Notes under the pieces: model-generated
What the model was told of the DNA's origin: nothing
Database searches by the model: none
Seen by the model: the letters and a program-made list of their open reading frames with translations, nothing else
DNA from: Fen-1273 sp963748405
Lineage (GTDB): Bacteria > Bacteroidota > Ignavibacteria > UBA10030 > UBA6906
Direction of reading: 5' to 3'
DNA: 64,000 nucleotides
NCBI GenBank assembly: GCA_963748405.1
Contig: CAVVIT010000010.1
Span: 1 to 64,000, forward strand
Shown: positions 34,016-43,504 of the stretch, piece after piece
Numbering within the stretch: position 1 is the stretch's first letter
Layout of the letters: every line of letters starts with the position of its first letter
Translations under genes and position numbers: made by a program

Positions 34016-35131
34016 GTGAATGCGGCATTCATCATTCTTCTTCTCCTGCACGGCCTCATCCACCTCATGGGTTTCGTGAAGGGATTCTGGCCCGCCCGGG
34101 TCAGCCGGCTGACGAACCCGGTTTCAAAGGCCTCCGGAGCGTTCTGGCTTGCGGCAACCGTGCTTTTTCTCGCCGCAGGCATCCTGCTCGCATTGGACAG
34201 CGGCTCCTGGTGGATTGCCGCGCTCCCCGCCCTCCTGATCTCGCAGGCACTCATCGTGCAATCCTGGAGCGACGCGAAGTTCGGCACGATTGCCAACGTG
34301 ATCATACTTCTCCCCCTTGTCGTGGCGATCCTCGGGGCCCTTCCTTCCAGTTTTCCCAACCGGTTCAGAAGTGAAGCGACGGAAATGCTCGCCCGTCAGC
34401 CCCAACCCTCTCTCCTGACGATGGAGGACATACGGCATCTCCCGGTTCCCGTTCAAAAGTACCTGCTCTACGCGGGCGCCGTCGGTAAGTCGAAGGTCGT
34501 CAACGTCAGGGCGGTATTTCGCGGCTCGATGAAGAGATCCGTGGGGAGCGATTGGATGGACATTACGTCCGACCAGTATGACTGGTTCGGTGACCCGGCG
34601 CGGCTCTTCTACATCAGATCGTCGATATTCGGAATCCCCTTCGACGGGCTTCATATGTACGTGGGGAACAGCGCGACGATGCAGATCAATGTGGCATCGG
34701 TCTTCCAGGTGGCGGACGCGAAAGGGGAGAAGATGACGCACGGCGAAACGGTCACACTGTTCAACGACATGTGCTTCATCGCTCCTCCGGCGCTGATCGA
34801 CAGCTCCATCGCATGGAGAACGATCGATTCCCTCAACGTCGAGGCGACATTCACCAACAAAGGGAACACGATCACGGCGGTCCTCTCGTTCAATGAAAAT
34901 GGAGAGTTGACGAACTTCACCTCGAACGACAGGTACCTCTCCGCCGACGGGAAGACGTACGAAAGCTATCCCTGGTCGACACCGGTGGGGAGCTACAGGG
35001 AGTACGGAGGGAGAAAGGTCGCCTCATACGGAGAGGCGGTCTGGCGTATGCCCGCGGGTGATTTCACGTACGCCCGGTTCAACCTCAAGGCGATCGAATA
35101 CAACTGCGCGGGATTCGGAGAAATCCGCTGA
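34016..35131 (+). CDS. DUF6544-like membrane protein
   Basis: 371 residues from a GTG. The N-terminal ~110 residues have three or four helices (FIILLLLHGLIHLMGFVKG, AFWLAATVLFLAAGILLAL, ANVIILLPLVVAILGAL). The rest is a soluble beta-rich domain: LPVPVQKYLLYAGAVGK, the RGSMKRS strand, WMDITSDQYDWFGDPARLFY and DFTYARFNLKAIEYN. This matches my memory of the DUF6544 family, whose function is unknown. The soluble half has the look of a lipid-binding sheet, but that is only an impression. No obvious partner; neighbours are a toxin-antitoxin pair and a convergent AAA ATPase. Confidence 0.62.
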   Translation: MNAAFIILLLLHGLIHLMGFVKGFWPARVSRLTNPVSKASGAFWLAATVLFLAAGILLALDSGSWWIAALPALLISQALIVQSWSDAKFGTIANVIILLPLVVAILGALPSSFPNRFRSEATEMLARQPQPSLLTMEDIRHLPVPVQKYLLYAGAVGKSKVVNVRAVFRGSMKRSVGSDWMDITSDQYDWFGDPARLFYIRSSIFGIPFDGLHMYVGNSATMQINVASVFQVADAKGEKMTHGETVTLFNDMCFIAPPALIDSSIAWRTIDSLNVEATFTNKGNTITAVLSFNENGELTNFTSNDRYLSADGKTYESYPWSTPVGSYREYGGRKVASYGEAVWRMPAGDFTYARFNLKAIEYNCAGFGEIR

Positions 35132-35181
35132 CCCCGCTTCGTTTCGTTCGTGGATGTGCTGAACGCTTTCGATTGCCCGGC

Positions 35182-36339
35182 CTAAAGAGGCGGAAGATCA
35201 AGGAGGAGTCGCGAGAGGGGGACAGCTACCACTTTGCGATGGAGCTGAAAAGTGTCTTCCCCCGCGTGAATAACAAAAAGGCGGCGCAGACGGAGATCTG
35301 TGAGAACATGGCGCATGGACGGGGTCAATCGGGGCGAAGAAGTCCGTTTGATCTCGATGCCGATGCGTTGATTCCCCCTTACCACGAGGAGGTCCAGCTC
35401 TGCCCCACCGTGCGTGGCCCAGAAGAAGCACTCATCCGCCCTTGCGCCGAGCCGGCGGACGACCTGGCCGATGACGAAGCCTTCCCAGGAAGCGCCGACT
35501 TTAGGATGGCCCTCCAGATCTGCCATATTCTGCAGACCCAGAAGTGTATGCAGGAGTCCGCTGTCCGCAATGAAAACTTTTGGGGCCTTGACCTGTCGCT
35601 TCCCGAGGTTTTCAAACCACGGCGGGATCTGACGCACAACAAGAGCGCTTGTAAGAAGATCAAGATACCTGTGTACCGTCGTGTCGGATAAGCCGAAGGA
35701 GCGCGCCAGCTCCGAGGAATTCCAGGTCTGGCCGTGGTAGTGGGCGAGCATCATCCAGAACCGCCGCAGAGTGGTGGAAGAGATGGTGATGCCGAGCTGG
35801 GGAAGATCCCGCTCGAGGAACGTGCTGATGAACCCCCGTCTCCACTCGGAACTGGCGGAGTTGCTGGAAGCAAGGAACGATCTGGGAAACCCGCCACGAA
35901 GCCATAGGCGGTCGGCATGCGCGACACCGACTTCGTCGATTCCGAAACCCTGAAGTTCGTGATAGTAAATGCGTCCGGCAAGAGTTTCAGACCCTTCCCG
36001 TATGAGCACGGGAGAAGCACCGCCGAGTATCAGGAACCGTGTCCTCAGCGGTCGTCTGTCGGCGAGGACCCTGAGTACCTGGAGGAGTTCGGGCATGCGC
36101 TGCACTTCGTCGATGATGACGAGCCCCTTGATGCCCTTGAGCGCGAGCATCGGGTCTGACAGGCGGGACCGGTGCTCGGGATTCTCAAGATCGAAATAGG
36201 CGGGAACGGACCGCGATCTCCCGCGAATGTGCTTCGCGAGCGTGGTTTTCCCGACCTGTCGGGCGCCGATAATGCCCACCACCGGATAGCGGGTGAGCAA
36301 CTGTGACAGGGTTGTCCGTTCCCGTGCGCGTTGAATCAT
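35182..36339 (-). CDS. AAA_14/DUF4143 ATPase with nuclease-like C-terminus
   Basis: 385 residues if it starts at MIQRARERTTLSQLL; longer in-frame starts exist 30-48 bases upstream. Walker A GARQVGKTT, Walker B LVIIDEVQRM and the sensor LILGGASPVL are intact. The DUF4143 half includes a winged-helix-like SELARSFGLSDTTVHRYLDLL and a PD-(D/E)xK-like ending (GAELDLLVV ... GIEIKRTSS). These stand-alone ATPases are common and patchily distributed, and their role is unknown. The gene is divergent from the secreted glycoside hydrolase-like gene with 107 bases between starts. Confidence 0.84.
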   Translation of the reverse strand: MIQRARERTTLSQLLTRYPVVGIIGARQVGKTTLAKHIRGRSRSVPAYFDLENPEHRSRLSDPMLALKGIKGLVIIDEVQRMPELLQVLRVLADRRPLRTRFLILGGASPVLIREGSETLAGRIYYHELQGFGIDEVGVAHADRLWLRGGFPRSFLASSNSASSEWRRGFISTFLERDLPQLGITISSTTLRRFWMMLAHYHGQTWNSSELARSFGLSDTTVHRYLDLLTSALVVRQIPPWFENLGKRQVKAPKVFIADSGLLHTLLGLQNMADLEGHPKVGASWEGFVIGQVVRRLGARADECFFWATHGGAELDLLVVRGNQRIGIEIKRTSSPRLTPSMRHVLTDLRLRRLFVIHAGEDTFQLHRKVVAVPLSRLLLDLPPL

Positions 36340-36446
36340 GGCAGATAATCTACCTTGAAATCTCTGCATTGTCAACCGAATTTTCAATGTGCCATTTTGC
36401 GCCCGGTGTGAGGATGTTTCCGGGGCTGCTCATGGAGGAGACCTCA

Positions 36447-39029
36447 ATGAACTCTCGATGCAGAACGATCATCCTGCTTGCCGGCGCGATCATATTCCTT
36501 TGGCTTGATGCGGTCGCAGGCCCGACATCGACGATCTACGTTGTCCCGAACGGGACGGGGAAAATCCGGCTTGCGGCAAAGGAGGTCCGGAGGTATTTCT
36601 ACCTCGTGACCGGCACACTCCCCGAAATCGCCCACTGGAAGGCCGGCACCACTCCGCCCGGCATTTCCTTCTTCCTCCTTACGTCAACGGGGAACCTCCC
36701 GCACCTCCCTCCCGGCGTGGTCATCCCCGATGCCGCCAGGCACCTCGGTGCGGAGAGCTACTGGGTCAGGACATTCAGGCATGCCGGGAAGACCGTTCAC
36801 GTCATCGCCGGCGGCGGCGAGATGGGCGTTCTTTACGGGGCGTTCGCGTTCGCCGAAGGGCTCGGTGTGAGGTTCTACCTGGACGGTGACGTCATACCCG
36901 AACCCGCCGTGTCTCCGGAGAGCATCTCCGTAACAGAGAAAACCGGCACGCCTCTCTTTTCCATCCGGGGCATACAGCCGTTTCACGATTTTCCCGAGGG
37001 GCCCGACTGGTGGACGCGCGACGACTACAAGGCGGTCCTCTCCCAGCTCCTCCGGCTTAAGATGAATTTCATCGGGCTTCATGCGTACCCCGAAGGGGGT
37101 GTCGGGCCCGAACCGCTCGTCTGGATCGGTCCGAAGGAAGACATCGCTCCCTCCGGCGGCGTGAGCGCATCCTATCCCGCGCGGCACTTCACAAACCTGA
37201 ACGGGACGTGGGGTTACGCTTCCCGGCCCACGTCAGCGTATTCGAACCGGCTGGGGGATCTCTTCGACGACGACGCCTACGGCACATCGTACATGAAAGG
37301 GATCGACAAATGGCCCCCGGGCCCCGTACAGGAGAACGCCCTCTTTGATACCGTCGCGAATTTCTACTCCGACGTCTTTACGTTCGCGCACGAGTTGGGC
37401 GTCAGGACGTGCATCGGGACGGAGACCCCTCTCGTGGTCCCTGCGCGCGTCAGGGAGCGTCTCGCCTCGAGGGGAATCGCGCCGGCGGATTCCTCCTCCA
37501 CGCAGCTCCTCTATGAGGGGATGTTTGAGTGGGTGAAGAAACACTATCCCGTTGACTACTACTGGCTCTGGACTCCGGAGGACTGGACGTGGAGGGAGAA
37601 CACGCCGGAGGAGCTCCGGAAGACCGCATTCGACCTGGAATCGGCGAAGCGGGCCGCGAAGAGCGTGAACGCCCCGTTCACGCTGGCCACGTGCGGGTGG
37701 GTGCTGGGGCCGGCAACCGATCGTTCGTACTTTGACAGGATCCTCCCGAAGACCTGGCCGATGAGCTGCATCAACCGGTATGTCGGTTTCGAGCCCATCG
37801 AAGAAGGGTTCACCCGGTCCGCGGGGCGGCCGCTCTGGGCGATCCCCTGGTTGGAGGATGATCCAGGTCTCTCCCAGCCGCAGCTCTGGGCAGGGCGCGT
37901 GAGGCGCGACGCCGTGGATGCCGCGGCGTACGGGTGCACGGGGCTGATCGGCATACACTGGAGGACCCGCATACTCGGGCCCAACGTCTCCGCGCTCGCA
38001 TCGGCGGCGTGGGAACAGCCCTGGAATCCGGACCTCGGCCTCAGGTCCACCCCCGCGGCGGCGGCGGAGCGGAAGAAGACGATGAACCTGGATTTCCCCG
38101 TCGAGGATTTCTACAGGGACTGGGCGAAGCACAGTTTCGGGGGGGATTCGTCGGAGGCCATCGCCCGGATATTCTCCCGGCTCGACGGCGGCCCGGCATT
38201 CAAGCCCTCAGGCGGACTCCGCACCTGGATGCCGAGGCCTGCCGACTGGATGGACGGACCGGGGGGGATCAAAGCAGACACGCTCTTGTGGGAACAGCGG
38301 AGCGCGACCTACAGGTTCGTCGACACGCTCGAGTCTCTCGGCAGGAGCGTCACCACGCCGGGCGCGCGTGAACGATTCGCCTACTGGCTCAACATGTTCA
38401 GGTATCTCCGTTCGGTCGGCAAGTTCTCCTGCACGCTGGGTGAGATTCAGAGGCTGGCCGATGCGCTGGCGAAGGATTCGACGGGGGACCGCCCGGCATA
38501 CCGGGAGAAGTTTGTGTTGCTCCGGAGGCGACAGATCGCCGAACTCGAGGAGGTTCTCACGCATCTTGTCGAGACGGTCAGCACGAAGGGAGAATTTGGC
38601 ACAATAGCGAACTGGCAGCAGCATATCCGTGATCTGTCGCTCGATAAGCAGGCCGCGCGGATCGAGTCTCTCACGGGAATGAAGCTTCCCGATGACTGCC
38701 GTCCGGAGACCCGGCTTCTCGACGTCAGGCGGATGATCATCCCCACGGTCAGGAATACGCTCCGGAAGGGTGAATCCCTCAACCTCGAGGCTCATTTTTA
38801 CGGGCCTGCGCCCGGGACCGTCGCCGTGCGCTGGCGAGTGCTCGGGGGGCGGGATTTCCAGACACGGGCATTTGTCCGCGTCGCAAGGAACGTGTATGCG
38901 GTATCCGTCCCCCCGGAGCGTATCCCGAACGACTTCGAGTATGTCGTCGAGGCGACAGGGAGGGATTCGGGGAAGTTCACGTTCCCCGCGTCGGCGCCGG
39001 GCCAGCTCCAGACCGTCGTGGTTTTTTGA
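36447..39029 (+). CDS. large secreted glycoside hydrolase-like protein (alpha-glucuronidase/hexosaminidase-type N-domain)
   Basis: 860 residues; the ATG after ggaggag gives MNSRCRTIILLAGAIIFLW as signal peptide. Residues ~30-170 (AAKEVRRYFYLVTG, GGGEMGVLYGAFAFAEGLGVRFY) match the non-catalytic N-domain shared by GH67, GH20 and related families. A TIM-barrel-like centre follows: LKMNFIGLHAYPEGG, GVRTCIGTETPL and WLWTPEDWTW, with acidic residues in the last. A helical region and a C-terminal beta sandwich complete it. It has no T9SS tag. Exact family and substrate are unknown; a uronate- or amino-sugar-containing polysaccharide is likely. Confidence 0.68.
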   Translation: MNSRCRTIILLAGAIIFLWLDAVAGPTSTIYVVPNGTGKIRLAAKEVRRYFYLVTGTLPEIAHWKAGTTPPGISFFLLTSTGNLPHLPPGVVIPDAARHLGAESYWVRTFRHAGKTVHVIAGGGEMGVLYGAFAFAEGLGVRFYLDGDVIPEPAVSPESISVTEKTGTPLFSIRGIQPFHDFPEGPDWWTRDDYKAVLSQLLRLKMNFIGLHAYPEGGVGPEPLVWIGPKEDIAPSGGVSASYPARHFTNLNGTWGYASRPTSAYSNRLGDLFDDDAYGTSYMKGIDKWPPGPVQENALFDTVANFYSDVFTFAHELGVRTCIGTETPLVVPARVRERLASRGIAPADSSSTQLLYEGMFEWVKKHYPVDYYWLWTPEDWTWRENTPEELRKTAFDLESAKRAAKSVNAPFTLATCGWVLGPATDRSYFDRILPKTWPMSCINRYVGFEPIEEGFTRSAGRPLWAIPWLEDDPGLSQPQLWAGRVRRDAVDAAAYGCTGLIGIHWRTRILGPNVSALASAAWEQPWNPDLGLRSTPAAAAERKKTMNLDFPVEDFYRDWAKHSFGGDSSEAIARIFSRLDGGPAFKPSGGLRTWMPRPADWMDGPGGIKADTLLWEQRSATYRFVDTLESLGRSVTTPGARERFAYWLNMFRYLRSVGKFSCTLGEIQRLADALAKDSTGDRPAYREKFVLLRRRQIAELEEVLTHLVETVSTKGEFGTIANWQQHIRDLSLDKQAARIESLTGMKLPDDCRPETRLLDVRRMIIPTVRNTLRKGESLNLEAHFYGPAPGTVAVRWRVLGGRDFQTRAFVRVARNVYAVSVPPERIPNDFEYVVEATGRDSGKFTFPASAPGQLQTVVVF

Positions 39030-39104
39030 ATATCGCTCCGGAATGGTCCATCGCGGCGCGGAAATTACTTTGATTCCGGCTCAGATTATTGTTCATTCTG
39101 TACC

Positions 39105-39581
39105 ATGGGTGCGGCCATATCCACGCTCGCTGCGATTCTCTTCTGGGGATTTCTCGGGGGAGGCTCCGGTCTCGGCATACTGTCATCGATGAACGTCCGG
39201 TTCATCGTCGTTGATCCCCTGGGAAGGCGGACGGGAGTTGATCCGGATGCCCGCGCGGAGTACGCGGAAATCCCCTCGTCCACGTACGGGGAGAAATTTG
39301 CCGGCCCGGGGGAAGGGAGGGAGGGGGACAGCGCGCGCAGCCTTGTGGCGGCGTTCGCCACTCCTGACCGTCTTATCGACGGCCCCTACACGGTCCGCGT
39401 ATACGGGGACCGTTCAGGTTCCTTCTGGCTTAGCCTGAGCGTATACCGCGAGCCCGTCTCTGAGGATTTCACGATCAGGGGCTTCATCCGTCCCGGGACC
39501 ATGAAGGTCTACCGCCTCAACTACGCGCACGATCAGTCGATCCCGATCACGATCGACACGCTGAGCTCGATCGGTCGCTGA
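39105..39581 (+). CDS. small secreted protein of unknown function
   Basis: 158 residues. The N-terminus AAISTLAAILFWGFLGGG is hydrophobic and could be a signal or anchor. The rest is beta-rich (NVRFIVVDPLGRRTGVD; GPYTVRVYGDRSGSFWLSLSVY; PGTMKVYRLNY), resembling a short Ig-like or peptidase C-terminal-like sheet. No ribosome-binding site is obvious. It lies between two sugar-active genes with gaps of 75 and 53 bases. I do not recognise a family. Confidence 0.55.
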   Translation: MGAAISTLAAILFWGFLGGGSGLGILSSMNVRFIVVDPLGRRTGVDPDARAEYAEIPSSTYGEKFAGPGEGREGDSARSLVAAFATPDRLIDGPYTVRVYGDRSGSFWLSLSVYREPVSEDFTIRGFIRPGTMKVYRLNYAHDQSIPITIDTLSSIGR

Positions 39582-39634
39582 CGAGCGCCCGGGGGCCGCG
39601 TTCTTCTCTCACACTACTTTGCAGGACTCGCACC

Positions 39635-40732
39635 ATGAAGAAGAGCATCGTCTTTCTCATCCTGGCCTCTGTTCTCGTCATTTCCTGCAGGCGGGGACAC
39701 CAGGGAACCGCCGGGGAAAACTCGCCGTTTCTCTTCAAAAAGTATGCTGACGGGCGGCCGAACGCGTCAAAGAGGATGCAGGCGCGCGATGCGGGGGTCG
39801 TCCTGAGGCACGGTGACGGGCCCGACAGCTGCGACGTGTACGGAGCCAGGGAGGCGATAGCGTTCGAGTACGACGGGGCGTATTACATGCACTACGACGG
39901 GGCCGGTCCGGTGGGATGGCTGGCGTGCATGGCGGTGAGCAATGACCTCACGCACTGGGACAAACGGGGCCCCGCTCTCCGCCTGGGGGCGCCGGACAAG
40001 CCCGATTCGAAAAGCGCCTCCGCCCCCTGGGTGTACAGGGACGGGGACACGTGGCATATGTTCTACATGGGAACACCGCATACGTCCCCGCCTCCGGAGA
40101 GGGTTCCTTCGTTTCCCTATCTGACGCTGAAAGCGCGCTCGTCTTCCCCGCTCGGGCCGTGGGAGAAGCAATACGACGTCGTGCCGTTCACGCCGAAGGA
40201 GGGGACGTATTATACGATCACCGCGAGTCCGGGATTTATCGTGAAGTCCGGGAGCGAGTTCCTCCAGTTCTTCAGCGCGTCGATATTCGACGAGCGCCAC
40301 GACACGAAAAGGACGCTCGGCATCGCCCGGACGACGGACCTGAACGCGTCATGGACGCTGGACCCGAAGCCGATCGTCCCCCTCTCGGAGCAGGTCGAGA
40401 ATTCCTCGCTCTACTTCGAGCCGAAGAACAGCACGTGGTTCCTCTTCACGAATCACATCGGCCTTGACGACAAAGGGGGCGAATACACGGACGCCGTCTG
40501 GGTCTACTGGTCGAAGGATCTCAACGCGTGGGATGTGCAGAACAAGGCGATCGTTCTCGATCCGCAGAACTGCTCGTGGGCGAAGGGAACGATAGGGATG
40601 CCCTGCGTCATTCCCGTCGGCCCCCGGCTTGCCCTCCTCTACGACGGGAGGGAAGGGGAGAGCACGTCGCACATGGGACGCGATATCGGTCTTGCCTGGA
40701 TTGATCTTCCACTGGAAATTCCACAGGAGTGA
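39635..40732 (+). CDS. lipoprotein with five-bladed propeller, GH43/GH32-like
   Basis: 365 residues, lipobox VISC (Cys18) after MKKSIVFLILASVL. Repeats of the AFEYDGAYYMHYDGAG, WVYRDGDTWHMFYMG and TWFLFTNHI type, each with aromatic strands and acidic turns, are those of five-bladed GH43/GH32/DUF377 propellers acting on furanosides or mannosides. Candidate catalytic acids are the Asp in the first blade and the Glu in NSSLYFEPK. A lipid-anchored position suggests the periplasm or outer membrane. Possibly linked with the large hydrolase-like gene upstream. Confidence 0.72.
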   Translation: MKKSIVFLILASVLVISCRRGHQGTAGENSPFLFKKYADGRPNASKRMQARDAGVVLRHGDGPDSCDVYGAREAIAFEYDGAYYMHYDGAGPVGWLACMAVSNDLTHWDKRGPALRLGAPDKPDSKSASAPWVYRDGDTWHMFYMGTPHTSPPPERVPSFPYLTLKARSSSPLGPWEKQYDVVPFTPKEGTYYTITASPGFIVKSGSEFLQFFSASIFDERHDTKRTLGIARTTDLNASWTLDPKPIVPLSEQVENSSLYFEPKNSTWFLFTNHIGLDDKGGEYTDAVWVYWSKDLNAWDVQNKAIVLDPQNCSWAKGTIGMPCVIPVGPRLALLYDGREGESTSHMGRDIGLAWIDLPLEIPQE

Positions 40733-40781
40733 GGCGAATGAAAAAGTACCACCTGGTCGGATTTCTCCGGCGGCCGGATCA

Positions 40782-41450
40782 ATGTCTCTTCGCGTGAAAC
40801 CGTCCGGGAGTGCCCGGCTTCAGCAGCCCCGTCTGCCGCAGGATCTCGTCCCGTCCGGCCTCGCAGCGCTTGAACCTGAAGCGGAATACACGTCGCTCCT
40901 CATCGCCGACTGTGACCTCTCCGGAAAGGCCGCGGCCGGCGTCGTGTTCGACCAGGTGGTCTTCCGCCATGCACTCCTTCCCCGGACGCGGCTGCCGAAC
41001 ATGAGGATGTCGGATGCCCGTCTCGAGGCCTCCGATCTTTCCGGGGCGGTGCTCCTGAAGGCCCGGTGGCACAGGGTCGAGTTCGTCGGCTGCAGGCTCA
41101 CCGGGATGCAGCTTGCCCAGTGCAGCGGGGGAGACGTGCTCTTCAGGGATTGCGTCATGGAAAGTGCGCTCTTCACGTCGGGACAGTTCAGGTCAGTCCG
41201 GTTCGAGAAGTGCATCATGCGGAAGATGGTCCTGGAGAAGATGGACCTTTCAGGGGCGGTCTTTCTCGGGTGCGAAATGAACGGGACCGACTTCGCGGGG
41301 AGCAAGCTCAAGGGCGTCGACTTCCGCGGCTCGGACCTCTTCGGCCTGCACGTGGAGGAACGGCAGCTCGAGGGTACGATCATCGATCAGTATCAGGCCG
41401 CCCAGGTTGCCGCCCTCATGGGTATCATCGTGAAGGACTCGCTGGATTAG
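40782..41450 (+). CDS. pentapeptide-repeat protein
   Basis: 222 residues; the start is at MSLRVKPSGSARL. From residue ~45 the A(D/N)LxX five-residue rhythm is clear: CDLSGKAAAGVVF, ASDLSGAVLLKA, KMDLSGAVFLGCEMNGTDF and KGVDFRGSDLFGL. Such proteins fold into a right-handed quadrilateral helix and often bind other proteins; some protect DNA gyrase. The length is short for a gyrase protector and no partner is adjacent. Its end overlaps the convergent aldo/keto reductase by 4 bases. Confidence 0.82.
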   Translation: MSLRVKPSGSARLQQPRLPQDLVPSGLAALEPEAEYTSLLIADCDLSGKAAAGVVFDQVVFRHALLPRTRLPNMRMSDARLEASDLSGAVLLKARWHRVEFVGCRLTGMQLAQCSGGDVLFRDCVMESALFTSGQFRSVRFEKCIMRKMVLEKMDLSGAVFLGCEMNGTDFAGSKLKGVDFRGSDLFGLHVEERQLEGTIIDQYQAAQVAALMGIIVKDSLD

Positions 41451-42451
41451 CCCTTCCGCCGTTCGCTGTCAAGCGAAGCCATGGAGTGCGCGGGATACCG
41501 CTCACCCGCCGCTGCCCCGATCGGAACCGCTTTCTCGATCCGCGTGAGCTCATCCGGGCTCAGTCTCACCTTGAGCGCCCCTTCTGCTTCCTTGAGTCGT
41601 TCCCGCCGCGTTGTTCCGATCAGTGGTACGATATCCGTCCCCCGGGAAAGCACCCAGGCGATCGCGATCTGTGCGACGGTAACGCCCTTCGCGTCGGCGA
41701 TTGTCCGGAGTGCCTGGACGAGCGCAAGGTTCGTATCGAGGTTCTCTCCTGTGAACCGGGGACTCGTCTTCCGGAAATCTCCCGCTGCAACGGGCCGGTC
41801 CTTCGACCAGGTGCCGCCGAGGAGCCCGCGGGAGAGTACCCCGTACGCCGTTATCCCGATGCCCAGCTCTCGGCACGCGGGAAGTATCTCCGGTTCGATC
41901 CCGCGCGAGAAGAGTGAATACTCGATCTGGAGATCCGCGATCGGATGGACGCGCTGCGCCCGCCGCAGTGTGTCAACGCCGACCTCCGAGAGTCCGATGT
42001 ACCGGACGTACCCCGCCTTGATCATCTCCGCGATGCCGCCGATCGTCTCCTCGATCGGGACCGTCGGGTCCAGTCGGCCCGGCCTGTAGATGTCAATGTA
42101 GTCGGTCTTGAGCCGGCGCAGCGTGTAGGCAAGAAAGTTCTTTGCCGAAGACGGCCGCCCGTCCATCCCGACCCAGTTTCCGGCGGGATCCCGCAGCGCT
42201 CCGAATTTTACGCTCAAATGTACGTCCGCCCGCTTTCTTCCCTCGAGAGCCCTCCCGATCAGCATTTCGTTGTGACCCATCCCGTAGTAGTCGCCGGTAT
42301 CCAGCAGGATGATGCCGGAATCCAGTGCGGCGTGAATCGTGGCGATGCTTTCTGTCTCGTCAGCGGGACCGTATGATCCCGACATCCCCATGCAGCCAAG
42401 GCCTATGTCGGATACCGTCGGGCCGTTTTTGCCGAGTTTTCTCATATTCAT
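41447..42451 (-). CDS. aldo/keto reductase
   Basis: 334 residues. The (beta/alpha)8 reductase pattern is clear: RKLGKNGPTVSDIGLGCMGM, then LDTGDYYGMGHNEMLIG with the catalytic Asp and Tyr, Lys in LSVKFG, and NADPH-binding PLIGTTRRERLKEAE. The strand that often holds a histidine reads IDIYRPGRLDP, as is usual for the group with PARLDP at this site, so this is not a defect. Substrate unknown. It converges on the pentapeptide gene. Confidence 0.9.
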   Translation of the reverse strand: MNMRKLGKNGPTVSDIGLGCMGMSGSYGPADETESIATIHAALDSGIILLDTGDYYGMGHNEMLIGRALEGRKRADVHLSVKFGALRDPAGNWVGMDGRPSSAKNFLAYTLRRLKTDYIDIYRPGRLDPTVPIEETIGGIAEMIKAGYVRYIGLSEVGVDTLRRAQRVHPIADLQIEYSLFSRGIEPEILPACRELGIGITAYGVLSRGLLGGTWSKDRPVAAGDFRKTSPRFTGENLDTNLALVQALRTIADAKGVTVAQIAIAWVLSRGTDIVPLIGTTRRERLKEAEGALKVRLSPDELTRIEKAVPIGAAAGERYPAHSMASLDSERRKG

Positions 42452-42564
42452 CTCCCTCGAGTTTGTATGTCCAATATACGAAGAGAAATCTCCTCTCGGA
42501 ACCCTTGCTATTCATGAAGAACGCCGTAACTTGAATGACAGTTCTTCGAAAGTCGGCGCTTTGA

Positions 42565-43101
42565 TCTTTTCAGGGCGCCGGCACATACAGGAACGTCCAG
42601 GTTATAGATACGACGGGTACGCGGATCACGTTCCTCGTATTCAAGAACGGGTTCCAGGATACGCTCCGTTCGAGCAAGGACTACGTTGATGGGATTGTCT
42701 ATTCCCCGATATCGGGAGACTCCAAATACCGGGACCAGTACTGGGAAAAGGTGCCTGATTGGGCGGTAGAGGGCCCCGGACAGCCCGAACACAAGGATGC
42801 CGTCGTTGTCAGAAGGATGGGGAAGACGATGCCCCTCTTCCTGAACGCGACCCCGCTCTATGAAACGACGACTCGTCCTAATCTGGCCCTCGGTTTGCCT
42901 CTTGCGCTATTGTCGATTTCGAGCGCCGTGGGGGCATTTTCGGAGGCCGACAAATTGGCCGCGGATGCAAGGGGAACGATGACGATCACGGGGCTGGCAA
43001 GCTCCCTTCTTGCGGTCTATTTCCTGGCGGTGTCGTTCCACGAGGAGCACTGGATCGTCTATTCGAACGGGATGGAAGTCAGGGTCGACTACACCTTCTG
43101 A
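42565..43101 (+). pseudogene. 5'-damaged membrane protein gene
   Basis: The frame is open from just after a stop at 42562 and reads like real protein from the outset (YRNVQVIDTTGTRITFLV, KNGFQDTLRS, YVDGIVYSPISGD) but has no ATG, GTG or TTG until the GTG at 42751, which would remove this conserved-looking part. Two hydrophobic segments follow (LALGLPLALLSISSAVG and LASSLLAVYFLAVSF). A one-base loss near 42570 could have separated an upstream start: the neighbouring frame reads LNDSSSKVGALIF just before it. Alternatively translation starts at the GTG, giving 116 residues. Family not recognised. Confidence 0.5.
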
Positions 43102-43155
43102 CCGGCCTCCCTCTTTCATTCTTGTTTAAATGTCTGTAGATGGATATCTTCATAT

Positions 43156-43365
43156 ATGCGCAAGCCTCCGATAGTCATCCTCGATTTGAAAGAAAGCCGG
43201 GAGAACGATCCGGGCAATTCCTACTGGCGCGGCAGATCAGGGAAAGACAGGCTCAGCGCCGTCGAGGTGCTTCGTCGGCAATTCGGAAAACTTCCAAATG
43301 GAACAAGATATCGAAGCAGCGACAGAATGCGGAAGGTTCTTCAGATCGTTCAACAAAAACAATGA
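43156..43365 (+). CDS. orphan small antitoxin-like protein (AbiEii/nucleotidyltransferase-partner type)
   Basis: 69 residues. The pattern YWRGRSGKDRLSAVEVLRRQF followed by a short linker and RMRKVLQIVQQKQ resembles, from memory, the small proteins encoded just upstream of MNT/AbiEii-type nucleotidyltransferase toxins (YWxxRxPEERLxAxExLRRQ ... RLQRVxRIVK). The expected partner is missing: the sequence overlapping and following the stop could encode only a few partner-like residues (NNDFLSERES) before a stop at 43438. Best read as the intact half of a decayed two-gene module. It lies 54 bases after the damaged membrane gene. Confidence 0.55.
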   Translation: MRKPPIVILDLKESRENDPGNSYWRGRSGKDRLSAVEVLRRQFGKLPNGTRYRSSDRMRKVLQIVQQKQ

Positions 43366-43464
43366 CTTCCTGTCGGAGCGTGAGAGTACGGGCCCCGGCT
43401 CCCGGGCGACAATTGCGTCTCTGACTCATATTCCGTAGATTTATACTGGAAGTACGGTTCTTTG

Positions 43465-43504
43465 AAGGGTCTCTCGTCCTTGCGGATCGGAGACCCTTTT
43501 TTTT
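43465..43504 (+). terminator. intrinsic terminator
   Basis: Arms aagggtctc and gagaccctt (9 bp) enclose a 16-base loop and are followed by eight T. It isolates the orphan antitoxin-like gene from the efflux genes. Confidence 0.9.

Noticed and set aside
40738..40797. A 19-codon ORF starting MKKYHLVGFLRR after the propeller lipoprotein
   Set aside because: Short, overlaps the pentapeptide gene start and has no hydrophobic or motif content; not supportable as a gene.
41447..42451. Loss of the catalytic histidine in the aldo/keto reductase
   Set aside because: The IYRPGRLDP form is normal for this subfamily, so no defect is implied.
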